64,000 nt of DNA from Morococcus cerebrosus (GTDB taxonomy: Bacteria; Pseudomonadota; Gammaproteobacteria; Burkholderiales; Neisseriaceae). A program made the position numbers and the translations under genes. The stretch is from contig NZ_CP094242.1 in the NCBI RefSeq assembly GCF_022749515.1, positions 2,046,001-2,110,000 on the forward strand. The letters run 5' to 3'. The first letter of the stretch is position 1. Each line of letters starts with the position of its first letter. The notes beneath the pieces are model-generated. The model was not told the DNA's origin. It ran no database searches and saw nothing but the letters and a program-made list of their open reading frames with translations. Of the stretch, positions 36,561 through 43,883 are shown piece by piece.

Positions 36561-36965
36561 CTAATTATCAACCGTATGAAAAGCAGTCAAAAACTCATTT
36601 CTTTTTAATAAGAACATCTTATGTTCAGGGGCATTCAAAGGCTTTTTATTTTCGGAGAATGCTGGAGCAATGCAACCCCATTCACCATTTCGTGCAAAAT
36701 AAATAACAAAATCAATCTTAATTTCTCCCCATTGATTCGATACTTCTTGCTTCTTACCCTTATTGGCATCTACTGTTTTGATTTGGATACGGAAATAACG
36801 TTTTCCGTCCGAAATTAAAATATCCGTTTTATGCCCATGATCCAAAACGGGGGTAAAAACCTGCCACCCATCTTGCATTAACCAAACAACCACCTGATTC
36901 TCAAAAGATGTATTCAACAAAGCCTGCTTAAGTCCGTCAGAAATTGCGTCTAATCTTCTTGGCAT
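36561..36965 (-). CDS. Small PD-(D/E)XK nuclease-like protein
   Basis: 134-residue cytosolic protein without a recognised name. It has a helix with a Glu (SFENQVVVWLMQDGWQVFTPV) followed by HKTDILI and YFRIQIKTV. This is the layout of a PD-(D/E)XK core (Glu in helix 1, Asp, then Q-x-K) as in group I intron-type and archaeal Holliday-junction-like endonucleases. Function is inferred from pattern only; the family also includes inactive and RNA-processing members. AAGGA precedes the ATG. It sits between yqiJ and yqiK, next to repeats, with AT-richer codons than its neighbours, which suggests insertion by transfer. Confidence 0.6.
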   Translation of the reverse strand: MPRRLDAISDGLKQALLNTSFENQVVVWLMQDGWQVFTPVLDHGHKTDILISDGKRYFRIQIKTVDANKGKKQEVSNQWGEIKIDFVIYFARNGEWGCIAPAFSENKKPLNAPEHKMFLLKRNEFLTAFHTVDN

Positions 36966-37095
36966 TTCATTTTTCCTTTTTGTGAGTTAAACGATAAATT
37001 TTTTTAAATTATGCTGATAGTGGTCATTTGAAAAACGGACTGTTCAAGTATGTAACTAATTAAGGTATGTACAGGAACTTCATTTTCAGACGACC

Positions 37096-37761
37096 TCAAT
37101 CCACCAAGCTCCCGCTCGGATTCAAAATTGCCTTAAACGTATTTCCCTCCAGCGACACCAGCAACACCGCGTCGCCTTGTTTCAACACTTCGTCGGAATC
37201 CGGTTCTGCCATCACATAATGCTGTTGACCATATACATCCTTCACCCGCACCTGCGCCGCGCTGCCTGCCCGCGCTTCGCCCAGCACCACTGTGCCTATG
37301 CGTCCGATTAGGCTTTCCTGCGAAACGGCGGTGGTTTCGTCTTTGGGCATGATTTTGTACAGTCCGCCCGCCGTCAGGCGCACCAGCGGCAGCGAAAGGA
37401 ACCACACGGCTACTGCCGCCAGCCATCCGTTCAGATAGCTACCGAACACGGCGGCAAAGGTCGTCTGAAACAGGTAGCCCGTCAGTCCGTACACGGCAAG
37501 GAACACCACCATCAGCATCAACACCGGCACACGACCGACATACAGCCAGCTCAGAAACCTGACGAACACGCCCGCGTCCGCTGCGTCCAGCCCGACTTCG
37601 GCGTGCGCGGTTTCGGTCAGACTGTCGGGCAGCAGATTGTCCAGCCAGTCGCTGATGCCGCCCGCCAGCATGGAGATGACTTCCAACACGCCGAGTAAAA
37701 CCATCAGCGCTATGGCGATGCCGAAGATTTCTGTTTCGGGGGCGTTGATTAAATTCCACAT
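37096..37761 (-). CDS. yqiJ: YqiJ-type membrane protein with OB-fold domain
   Basis: 221-residue inner-membrane protein. Three or four helices (about 12-36, 72-95, 105-130) precede a C-terminal soluble OB-fold/NfeD-like domain (ESLIGRIGTVVLGEARAGSAA, VLKQGDAVLLVSLEGNTFKAI). NfeD-like and YqiJ proteins pair with SPFH proteins in microdomains, and the partner flotillin is downstream on the same strand. Gene order yqiJ-(nuclease-like)-yqiK suggests a disrupted operon. Confidence 0.82.
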   Translation of the reverse strand: MWNLINAPETEIFGIAIALMVLLGVLEVISMLAGGISDWLDNLLPDSLTETAHAEVGLDAADAGVFVRFLSWLYVGRVPVLMLMVVFLAVYGLTGYLFQTTFAAVFGSYLNGWLAAVAVWFLSLPLVRLTAGGLYKIMPKDETTAVSQESLIGRIGTVVLGEARAGSAAQVRVKDVYGQQHYVMAEPDSDEVLKQGDAVLLVSLEGNTFKAILNPSGSLVD

Positions 37762-37839
37762 ATTCCGTTCCTTGTTCTGTCAACTTTCAGACGACCTTAA
37801 ATAGACTGCTTGCGAAAATTTGAATGTTTGATTGTCGTC

Positions 37840-37935
37840 ATTCCCGCGCAGGCGGGAATCCAGAAGTTTGAGATGACGGCAATCTTCAAATAATACTTCT
37901 AGAATCGAGGTCTGGATTCCCGCCTGCGCGGGAAT
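37840..37935. repeat. dRS3 pair (intergenic mosaic unit)
   Basis: ATTCCCGCGCAGGCGGGAAT at 37840 and ATTCCCGCCTGCGCGGGAAT at 37916 enclose 56 bp, in the gap between the OsmC gene and yqiJ. Confidence 0.8.
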
Positions 37936-38000
37936 GACGGCATTAGGTATGCCTTATTTGAATTTGACCTATCCGTGCATCCCAAACAGACATTCGGTTT

Positions 38001-38483
38001 TCAGACAGCCTCTTCGCTCTCAATCTCAGCGCGGCATTCAATTGGAAAGTTGACCGAATTGGCGATGAAACACAGGCGGTGCGCTTCGTGATGCAGTTCC
38101 AAAGCCTTGGCGCGGTCGTTTCCTGCGGCGATGGTAACGCGCGGCTTCAACACGGCGGAGACGAAACGCCCCGGGTTCCCGCCACCGCCTTCGTCCATTA
38201 CTGCTTCGGCGTGGTCGGTGTAGGCGGTAACACAGATGCCCGCGTCGGCACACAAGTGCAGGTACCATAGTTTGTGACAGGCAGAAACGGCGGCCAACAG
38301 CATTTCTTCGGGGTTCCAGCGGCCCGCATCGCCGCGGAAGGCCGGGTCGGCGGAACCGTGCAGGTCGGGCTTGCCCTCGGCGGAAACGGTAAAATTGCGC
38401 AAATAAGCGGTGTAGGACGAAGTGCCTTCGCCGAGATTGCCCGTCCATGTTGTCGCGGTGCGGTAGGTGTGTTTTTTGCTCAT
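38001..38483 (-). CDS. OsmC/Ohr-family peroxiredoxin
   Basis: 160-residue thiol peroxidase of the OsmC superfamily, which reduces organic hydroperoxides. It begins with the OsmC-like YRTATTWTGNLGEGTSSY and carries WNPEEMLLAAVSACHKLWYLHL, where the first Cys of the active pair is seen in SACH. The second expected Cys is in HEAHRLCFIANSVNFP. AAAGGA precedes the ATG. A member of the YhfA/OsmC-like branch cannot be excluded. Monocistronic, on the strand of yqiJ. Confidence 0.85.
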   Translation of the reverse strand: MSKKHTYRTATTWTGNLGEGTSSYTAYLRNFTVSAEGKPDLHGSADPAFRGDAGRWNPEEMLLAAVSACHKLWYLHLCADAGICVTAYTDHAEAVMDEGGGGNPGRFVSAVLKPRVTIAAGNDRAKALELHHEAHRLCFIANSVNFPIECRAEIESEEAV

Positions 38484-38551
38484 TTTGACATTCCTTTCAA
38501 TTATTTACTGTTCGCGGCAATAAAGACGGTATCCGCCTTGAAACGCCGACT

Positions 38552-38779
38552 CTAGTTGAGCCAGGCATAAGCCGATGCGCCCGCCGCCAAACTGATGCCC
38601 AGCCACAGCAGGATTTTGGTTTCCGCCCATACGTCATCCCAATACCGCCCCCGTAGCGCGCTGATGATGTCGGGGGTGCAATAGAATTCGACGCATTCGA
38701 CAAATTCGTCCCAATCCTTAAACATCACAAAGTAAAGCAAGACGGCGGTTAGCAAGCCGATCAAAATGGCAAAAATCAT
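38552..38779 (-). CDS. Small membrane protein of unknown function
   Basis: 75-residue protein with two hydrophobic helices (1-20 and 57-74) separated by an acidic, aromatic loop with two Cys (ECVEFYC). GGGGAA precedes the ATG. I do not recognise a family. It lies upstream of the OsmC gene on the same strand and diverges from the PepSY-like gene at 38.9 kb. Confidence 0.6.
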   Translation of the reverse strand: MIFAILIGLLTAVLLYFVMFKDWDEFVECVEFYCTPDIISALRGRYWDDVWAETKILLWLGISLAAGASAYAWLN

Positions 38780-38793
38780 GAAATTCCCCTATT

Positions 38794-38836
38794 TTTCAGA
38801 CGACCTGTGCGTATCGTAAAGAAAGGTCGTCTGAAA
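38794..38836. other. Inverted DUS in a divergent promoter region
   Basis: TTTCAGACGACCT and AGGTCGTCTGAAA lie between two divergent genes (38779 minus, 38908 plus), so this inverted pair cannot be a simple end-of-gene terminator for either. Confidence 0.6.
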
Positions 38837-38907
38837 CCGCTCCTAACTTTTCCCTAAGTCCTGCGTGTTTAAATGTCTATACCGACAACAGACGCAAAGG
38901 GAACGAA

Positions 38908-39252
38908 ATGAAACATTCTCAGTCGCAATATACAAAGCCGTCCAAACCGCTTTTGAAAAAACTGCTGCTTCCTGTCGCCGCTGTTTGCGCCATTTTTCTT
39001 GCAGCAGAAGGTTTCGACCTTTACGAAGACTACGCCCAATACCGCATGGAAACAGACCCGGCGTTCGCGCAACACCACGACCGCGCTTTGTCCATCCTGC
39101 ACAGCAGGGGCTATGAGGTCCACGATTCCGACACCGACCTCTATTGGGCAAGACCCGTTTTGGAATTTGAGGCCTACAAAGGCAGCTTGGAATACAAAAT
39201 CGTGATGTCTTATCCCGATTTAAACATTCTCGTAGAACGCGTCGATTTATAA
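38908..39252 (+). CDS. PepSY-like membrane-anchored protein
   Basis: 114-residue protein with one N-terminal signal anchor (about 16-36, LLKKLLLPVAAVCAIFLAAEG), then a PepSY-like domain (DRALSILHSRGYEVHDSD, WARPVLEFEAYKGSLEYKIVMSYPDLNILVERVD). PepSY domains inhibit peptidases or bind extracellular partners. AAAGGGAA precedes the ATG. The C-terminal 60 residues align with those of the next gene downstream, so the two are paralogues in tandem, 49 bp apart. Confidence 0.75.
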   Translation: MKHSQSQYTKPSKPLLKKLLLPVAAVCAIFLAAEGFDLYEDYAQYRMETDPAFAQHHDRALSILHSRGYEVHDSDTDLYWARPVLEFEAYKGSLEYKIVMSYPDLNILVERVDL

Positions 39253-39301
39253 TCCGCTTCCGAATATTCTTTACTTACCCCACGTCCCGAAAGGATACGA
39301 C

Positions 39302-39751
39302 ATGAAAAAACTCTTACCGGTATTACTCTTAGGCAGTATCGCACTGACCGCTTGTGCCGCCCCTTATCCTTACGACTATTACGATGACGACTATCGTACC
39401 GACCGCTACGAGCAGCGTTATGACCGTTACGATGACCGCTATGATGATCGTTACGACGACCGCTATGAGCGCGATTACGACCGTAATGACGACTACCGTT
39501 ACCGCGACGGCAAGTATTACGATGACGACTACATCGAACACCAAATTTACAGCGATCCGTCCTTCGAGCAAAAACGCGCACAAGTGATGCGGATTCTCGA
39601 ACGACGCGGCTACCAAGTTCACGAAATCGAAGCCGACGACCGCCGCGGCCGCCCCGTATTGAAAGCCGAAGCCTTCAAAAACGGACGCGAATACGACATC
39701 GTTTTCTCATGGCCGGATTTACGCATCATCAGCGAACGCATCGACTACTGA
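39302..39751 (+). CDS. PepSY-like lipoprotein with Asp/Tyr/Arg repeat
   Basis: 149-residue lipoprotein: signal MKKLLPVLLLGSIALTAC with lipobox LTAC, then a low-complexity segment of DDRYD-type repeats (about 23-70, nearly all Asp, Tyr and Arg), then a PepSY-like domain (RAQVMRILERRGYQVHEIEA, GRPVLKAEAFKNGREYDIVFSWPDL). The repeat DNA (CGCTATGATGATCG-type units) may change length by slippage. AAAGGA precedes the ATG. It is the paralogue and likely operon partner of the preceding gene; the repeat is absent there. Confidence 0.8.
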   Translation: MKKLLPVLLLGSIALTACAAPYPYDYYDDDYRTDRYEQRYDRYDDRYDDRYDDRYERDYDRNDDYRYRDGKYYDDDYIEHQIYSDPSFEQKRAQVMRILERRGYQVHEIEADDRRGRPVLKAEAFKNGREYDIVFSWPDLRIISERIDY

Positions 39752-39799
39752 TCCGTTCCGCCATGCGCCGCAAGGGCAAACTCCGCGCGGCGTTTTTCT

Positions 39800-39838
39800 T
39801 TTCAGACGACCTTTCCGACAAAGAAGGTCGTCTGAAAA
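39800..39838. terminator. Bidirectional terminator (inverted DUS)
   Basis: TTTTCAGACGACCTT and AAGGTCGTCTGAAAA with a 9-nt loop, between convergent genes ending at 39751 and 39845. Confidence 0.82.
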
Positions 39839-39844
39839 CTTGGC

Positions 39845-40300
39845 TTATTTTATATAACGAAGAAATGCAATCAGATTTTCATAAAACATCCAAGCCCAAA
39901 AAACATACGCAATTAGAAACGGACGATGTTTGAGGAAATTTTTAAACTTTATCCGGCTATGGCATTTCTCCTCTAATAAATCTAAGAGTTTTTGCCGCTC
40001 CGACTCTTCACAACCTTCCAAAATCTCTACTTTCAGCATTTCTATGGCTTTTTTGATATGGATTTTCCATCCATCCACGATCAATTTGTCACCATATTTT
40101 GCTTTCAAGTCATTCATGATAATAACAGCATAGAATCCCACGATTAAAATAGCAGCAACTATTGCGGGGATGGGGTGATTATCACTAAGAGACCAAACCG
40201 CAACAGTCGACAACAGCAACCATGCAGCATGGTGATTCAACATCTTATGGTAGAAAGCAATCTGCTCATCAAGCTCATAAACTCTGTCAGCAAAAAACAT
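39845..40300 (-). CDS. Membrane protein of unknown function downstream of pspA
   Basis: 151 residues. Two close hydrophobic helices (about 23-62), a charged cytosolic helical region (GWKIHIKKAIEMLKVEILEGCEESERQ) and a C-terminal hydrophobic segment (FLIAYVFWAWMFYENLIAFL). No family recognised. Its start is 1 bp after the stop of the PspA-like gene, so they are almost certainly co-transcribed and perhaps translationally coupled; a membrane-stress role is a guess from that. Confidence 0.65.
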   Translation of the reverse strand: MFFADRVYELDEQIAFYHKMLNHHAAWLLLSTVAVWSLSDNHPIPAIVAAILIVGFYAVIIMNDLKAKYGDKLIVDGWKIHIKKAIEMLKVEILEGCEESERQKLLDLLEEKCHSRIKFKNFLKHRPFLIAYVFWAWMFYENLIAFLRYIK

Positions 40301-40301
40301 A

Positions 40302-40964
40302 TTATTTCCCTGCCTTCAACGCCGCCAACCGTTCGGCAATACGGTTGTTGCGGCTCAAATCTTCCAATTCCTTCAATTTTGCCAACTGCGCCGCATCGGT
40401 GCTGCTGTGTACCGCGTTCTGACGACCCATCACGCGGTCGAAAGCGTTGCCGCTTTTTTCGGCATCACGGGCGATGCGGTTGAGGTCGCTGCCGCCTGCC
40501 GCTTTGCCTGCGCCCGTGCTTTGCTGCGCGGCACGCCAGTCTTGCAACTGCTGCTGCATCTCGCGTTTTTTCGCCTGCAAGGCGGCGATAAAGCCTTCAA
40601 GTTCTTTTTCCTGCGCGGCACAGTCGGCGATGGTGTTTTCCAAAACAGGCAGACGTGCTTCGATGTCCATTTGTTCGGCGATACCCGCCTCGGCAAGATC
40701 GTCGCGCCCAGCGGCTACGGCGGCTTGCAGGTTGGCATCGATGGCTTCGTGGCGGTTGCTCTCGTCCGCCATTTTCTTGGCGGCAAGGTGTTTCTGCGCC
40801 AACACCTTGCCCAATTCGGCACGCACCTCGTCCACTGCCCGCTCGATTTCGCGGATGCTCTCGTTCATTGCCACCTCAGGCGCAAGGTTTTCCGCCGCAT
40901 CAATCAGGGCATGAAAACCGCCGCTCACCAGACGGCCCACTCTGCGGGATAGGGTTTCGCTCAT
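40302..40964 (-). CDS. pspA: PspA/IM30 family membrane-stress protein
   Basis: 220-residue coiled-coil protein: MSETLSRRVGRLVSGGFHALIDAAENLAPEVAMNESIREI and the following long helices (about 40-150) follow the PspA/IM30/Vipp1 pattern. These are ESCRT-III-like proteins that coat and repair damaged inner membrane. The C-terminal part is Gln/Ala-rich. No PspF or PspBC is seen. PspA homologues are often encoded with flotillin/YqiJ genes, which lie about 3 kb away on the same strand. AAAGGAAA precedes the ATG. Confidence 0.82.
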   Translation of the reverse strand: MSETLSRRVGRLVSGGFHALIDAAENLAPEVAMNESIREIERAVDEVRAELGKVLAQKHLAAKKMADESNRHEAIDANLQAAVAAGRDDLAEAGIAEQMDIEARLPVLENTIADCAAQEKELEGFIAALQAKKREMQQQLQDWRAAQQSTGAGKAAGGSDLNRIARDAEKSGNAFDRVMGRQNAVHSSTDAAQLAKLKELEDLSRNNRIAERLAALKAGK

Positions 40965-41006
40965 TTGGATTTTCCTTTCTTTATGAAATCATGAGAAATA
41001 TTGTGT

Positions 41007-41768
41007 TTAGCCGGCATCCGATTGCGCCAACCAGTCGTAACATTGCTCCCATGACAATGTTTCGTTTTCGTCTTCTTTGCCTTCCAGCAGGGCTTGTTCT
41101 AAAGCTCGTCTGAATGTGGCGCGGGTATCCGGGTGGGTAAACCAAGCCGACAGTCGGGCTGCGAATTGCGTTCTATTCGGACAATGCTCGGGCAGATAGC
41201 AGACTTTGTACCAATCCGGCTCATCGCTTCCATACGGAATCTCTAAATACAAGTCGACAAATTCGCGTAAAGCTGCCGTTTTATCCGCCTGCTCCGTCCA
41301 CACTGCCAGCAGTTCGTCGACAACATCCAATCCGGCAAATTGAAACATATTCAGCCAAACAACCAAGCAGCCTTCGTAGCGGGGCGCAGTCAGTTGCGAG
41401 TCAAACCAAGCGACGGCGAAACGTTTTAGCCAATCGATTTCTTCTTTTTTCCAGCATTCGGGAAAATCGCAACACAACTTATCGAGCAACGTTTCATCAA
41501 GCGATCGGACATCTTCCTCGTTAACCAAAGCCTGCAAAATACGCGGCAGAAAATGTTTCATGTCGAGAGCCGTCGCGGCTCCGTCGTCCAAAGGCACGCT
41601 GCCCAAATACGCCTGCAACATATCAACAGGAATCTCGCGTAACGGATATTCCAACAACGCCTGTTGAAAATCTTCGGGAGAGCAGCTATTGCAAGTGCAG
41701 ATATTCAGCGGGAAGCGCACGCTGTAAGGTGCAAATAATTTGTATGCTTCTGCTATCCATTTTTCCAT
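41007..41768 (-). CDS. Uncharacterised protein upstream of pspA
   Basis: 253 residues, cytosolic, helical, acidic, Trp- and Cys-rich (CTCNSCSPEDF near the N-terminus, CCDFPECW near 115). The start with AAGG upstream is preferred over an ATG ten codons earlier with no site. No family recognised; in position and composition it resembles the accessory proteins seen near polymorphic-toxin immunity genes, but that is weak. It ends 42 bp before pspA on the same strand. Confidence 0.65.
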   Translation of the reverse strand: MEKWIAEAYKLFAPYSVRFPLNICTCNSCSPEDFQQALLEYPLREIPVDMLQAYLGSVPLDDGAATALDMKHFLPRILQALVNEEDVRSLDETLLDKLCCDFPECWKKEEIDWLKRFAVAWFDSQLTAPRYEGCLVVWLNMFQFAGLDVVDELLAVWTEQADKTAALREFVDLYLEIPYGSDEPDWYKVCYLPEHCPNRTQFAARLSAWFTHPDTRATFRRALEQALLEGKEDENETLSWEQCYDWLAQSDAG

Positions 41769-41848
41769 CTTTGTTGCCTTGCCTTTGATATTGGACATGG
41801 GTATTCAGGATTGAGGGGAAAGCCTTTCAGACGACCTCAAACCTTGCA

Positions 41849-42139
41849 CTACTTGCTATGCGTGATTTCTTCCAGCCGACCGTTTGCTCCGATAACGGCG
41901 CGGAAATTGCCGCCCAGCACTTTAGGTGGTTTTCCGCTGATAATCCAATGTTCCCCGTCTTTTTTCACCCGATACGGCTTTTGCGCTTGAGCGGTTTGTT
42001 CGCCGTAATGCTGCGTCACATAAATTTCAGTCAGCCGCAGGACTTGCTGCTCGGTAACAGGTTGTGCGCCGCCGTCCGCACTCACCGCCAAAGAGGGATA
42101 GATGAACATACAGGTCAGAAGCCAATGGTGGATTTTCAT
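41849..42139 (-). CDS. Secreted NTF2-fold immunity-like protein
   Basis: 96 residues with a cleavable signal peptide (about 1-20, MKIHHWLLTCMFIYPSLAVSA) and a domain reading VLRLTEIYVTQHYGEQ, KPYRVKKDGEHWIISG, KVLGGNFRAVIGANGRLEEITHSK. This matches the pattern of NTF2-fold immunity proteins (a predicted family found with polymorphic toxins). The signal peptide places it in the periplasm. No toxin gene adjoins it. Confidence 0.65.
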   Translation of the reverse strand: MKIHHWLLTCMFIYPSLAVSADGGAQPVTEQQVLRLTEIYVTQHYGEQTAQAQKPYRVKKDGEHWIISGKPPKVLGGNFRAVIGANGRLEEITHSK

Positions 42140-42240
42140 TTTGTTGAAGGGGTTCTATATGTATTGATATTATTTAACTCATTTGGACTTAATACAAAAG
42201 GTTGCTCTCTGCATTTCTCAGCCATTTTTGCCATCTAGTT

Positions 42241-43011
42241 TTACTCTCCATATTCTGGTGAACGCCAGTTGATTCTACACATTTCCTTATTGGAAACTTC
42301 TGGATATTCAAGACCTGCCAAACATTTTTTCTCCCAGTCTAAACATTCCTGTTTACTTGCAGAAACAGTAACTACTTTTTCTGGGTGACCCTCTAATACA
42401 TGGCGACAATCTTTTCTCATTATTTCCGCAAACTGATCATCCACATTCTCATAATGCGGCAAATACATATAGCAGAACTTCTTCTCATTCTTTGCCATAC
42501 ATGCCGTCAGCGGATCTGCCTTCTCACGCCCCTTCCAACCCGCTTCACCAGCCATTGCGCTACCTAATACGAATTCCACCTGATGGTTCGGGTAAAACGC
42601 CACCGTAATGTCTTCGGGTTTCGTATATTCAGGCAACTGCGCCGTATAACGGTACGTCGTCTCGTCGTCAATCACACCCGACCCTTCCTGCCATAAAACG
42701 GTATATTTCAGATCCGGACGCCACTTGACGGGAAGGTCCGCGCAACAATTAATGCCGCCTCCCGCAAGTGCGGTCAGGTTGTCACCGCCAACGGGATAAT
42801 AACCGTCCATATCGATGGGGTTGTTCGGATTCTCCTTGATTTGCGGATCGGCTTTACCGCCCACGTCATAAAGGCTGAAGGTAACGCCCCTATCGGCATT
42901 GTAATTGACGCTGCGGACGGAAACAGGGACGCTGCCGGACGGTTTGGGTTCAGCCTGCGTGCAGGATGACAAAAATAGGGAAAACAATAACAAGTAGGGG
43001 TAGGGTTTCAT
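42241..43011 (-). CDS. DUF3304-type lipoprotein
   Basis: 256-residue lipoprotein. Of two possible starts, MKPYPYLLLFSLFLSSC gives a lipobox (LSSC) and has AAGGAA 8 nt upstream. The domain contains VRSVNYNADRGVTFSLYDVGG, GGGINCCADLPVKWRPDLKYTV and ITVAFYPNHQVEFV split around the middle, which follows the DUF3304 pattern (paired Cys then LP-x-x-W-x-P). Members are often encoded in arrays near type VI or polymorphic toxin loci and some are suspected immunity proteins. A Cys-rich tail follows. It is upstream of the NTF2-fold gene on the same strand. Confidence 0.7.
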   Translation of the reverse strand: MKPYPYLLLFSLFLSSCTQAEPKPSGSVPVSVRSVNYNADRGVTFSLYDVGGKADPQIKENPNNPIDMDGYYPVGGDNLTALAGGGINCCADLPVKWRPDLKYTVLWQEGSGVIDDETTYRYTAQLPEYTKPEDITVAFYPNHQVEFVLGSAMAGEAGWKGREKADPLTACMAKNEKKFCYMYLPHYENVDDQFAEIMRKDCRHVLEGHPEKVVTVSASKQECLDWEKKCLAGLEYPEVSNKEMCRINWRSPEYGE

Positions 43012-43138
43012 TAAGTATTCCTTAAAAATGGGAACAGTAACCTGAAAAAAGATGTCAGACAGCTTCTTGACAATCAAATCTACTCATTAAAACCATGTCA
43101 TCTGTACCCCATATTTCAGTCAGCCCTTCCTTCACGCC

Positions 43139-43639
43139 TCAAACCTCGCCCGCCTGCTGCACAATCTTCGCCAGTTTCAAAGTGTTTTCAAGCTGTTGCA
43201 GCACGGTATCGTCGTATGCCGCGCCTTTGCCGGTTACGGCGAGCTGCAAGATGCTGTCGGTGAGGCGGACGATGCGCCACATCAGTTCGCGTTCGTATTT
43301 TTTCAAACTGTCTAGGTCGGCTTCTTCGGGCAAGTCGGCGGCAAGCGTCGCGCCCAAGTCGGGCAGCTGTTCAAACAAGCGCGCCACGATATGCGAATGC
43401 ACCCCCGCCTGCTTTTCCGCGTGCAGCACGTCATGTTTCGCCGCTTGGAAAAACTGCTCCTGCGCCGTCAGCGCGGAACCGTAATCGCGCGTCTGAGTAT
43501 GCGCCAAACGCGCCTGCTTGAGCAGCTCGCGGATTTTTTCAGACGGCGTATTCGCGCCTTCGATTTTTAATTCGGCAATAAAATCAGCGTCTTCCTGAGT
43601 AATTCGCACGCTAACTGGGATACGGTTTGTCGCATTCAT
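43139..43639 (-). CDS. Uncharacterised protein with ribbon-helix-helix-like N-terminus
   Basis: 166 residues from the ATG giving MNATNRIPVSVRITQEDADFIAELK; this opening (short strand, then helix) resembles a ribbon-helix-helix DNA-binding domain, followed by NTPSEKIRELLKQARLAH and a helical C-terminal region. The upstream 19 codons in frame lack a ribosome site. No partner toxin gene was found. Function unknown. Confidence 0.6.
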   Translation of the reverse strand: MNATNRIPVSVRITQEDADFIAELKIEGANTPSEKIRELLKQARLAHTQTRDYGSALTAQEQFFQAAKHDVLHAEKQAGVHSHIVARLFEQLPDLGATLAADLPEEADLDSLKKYERELMWRIVRLTDSILQLAVTGKGAAYDDTVLQQLENTLKLAKIVQQAGEV

Positions 43640-43883
43640 ATTCGTTTGATTTGTTTTGTATTCATTTGAATACAAATGTACAACATGAAATGACAATATG
43701 CAATGTTCAAAACAGTTTAATTATGTAAATACCGGTCCATCTGAGAAATCATCCCTATCCGCCCCTTGTTTTCAGACGACCCTAACCCCTTATAAATACA
43801 AACAATCGACATATCCAAAGCCATAACAAATGCCGTATAATCAAGCCCCCAGTTTCCCCAGCCTTGAAGGTCGTCTGAAAACC

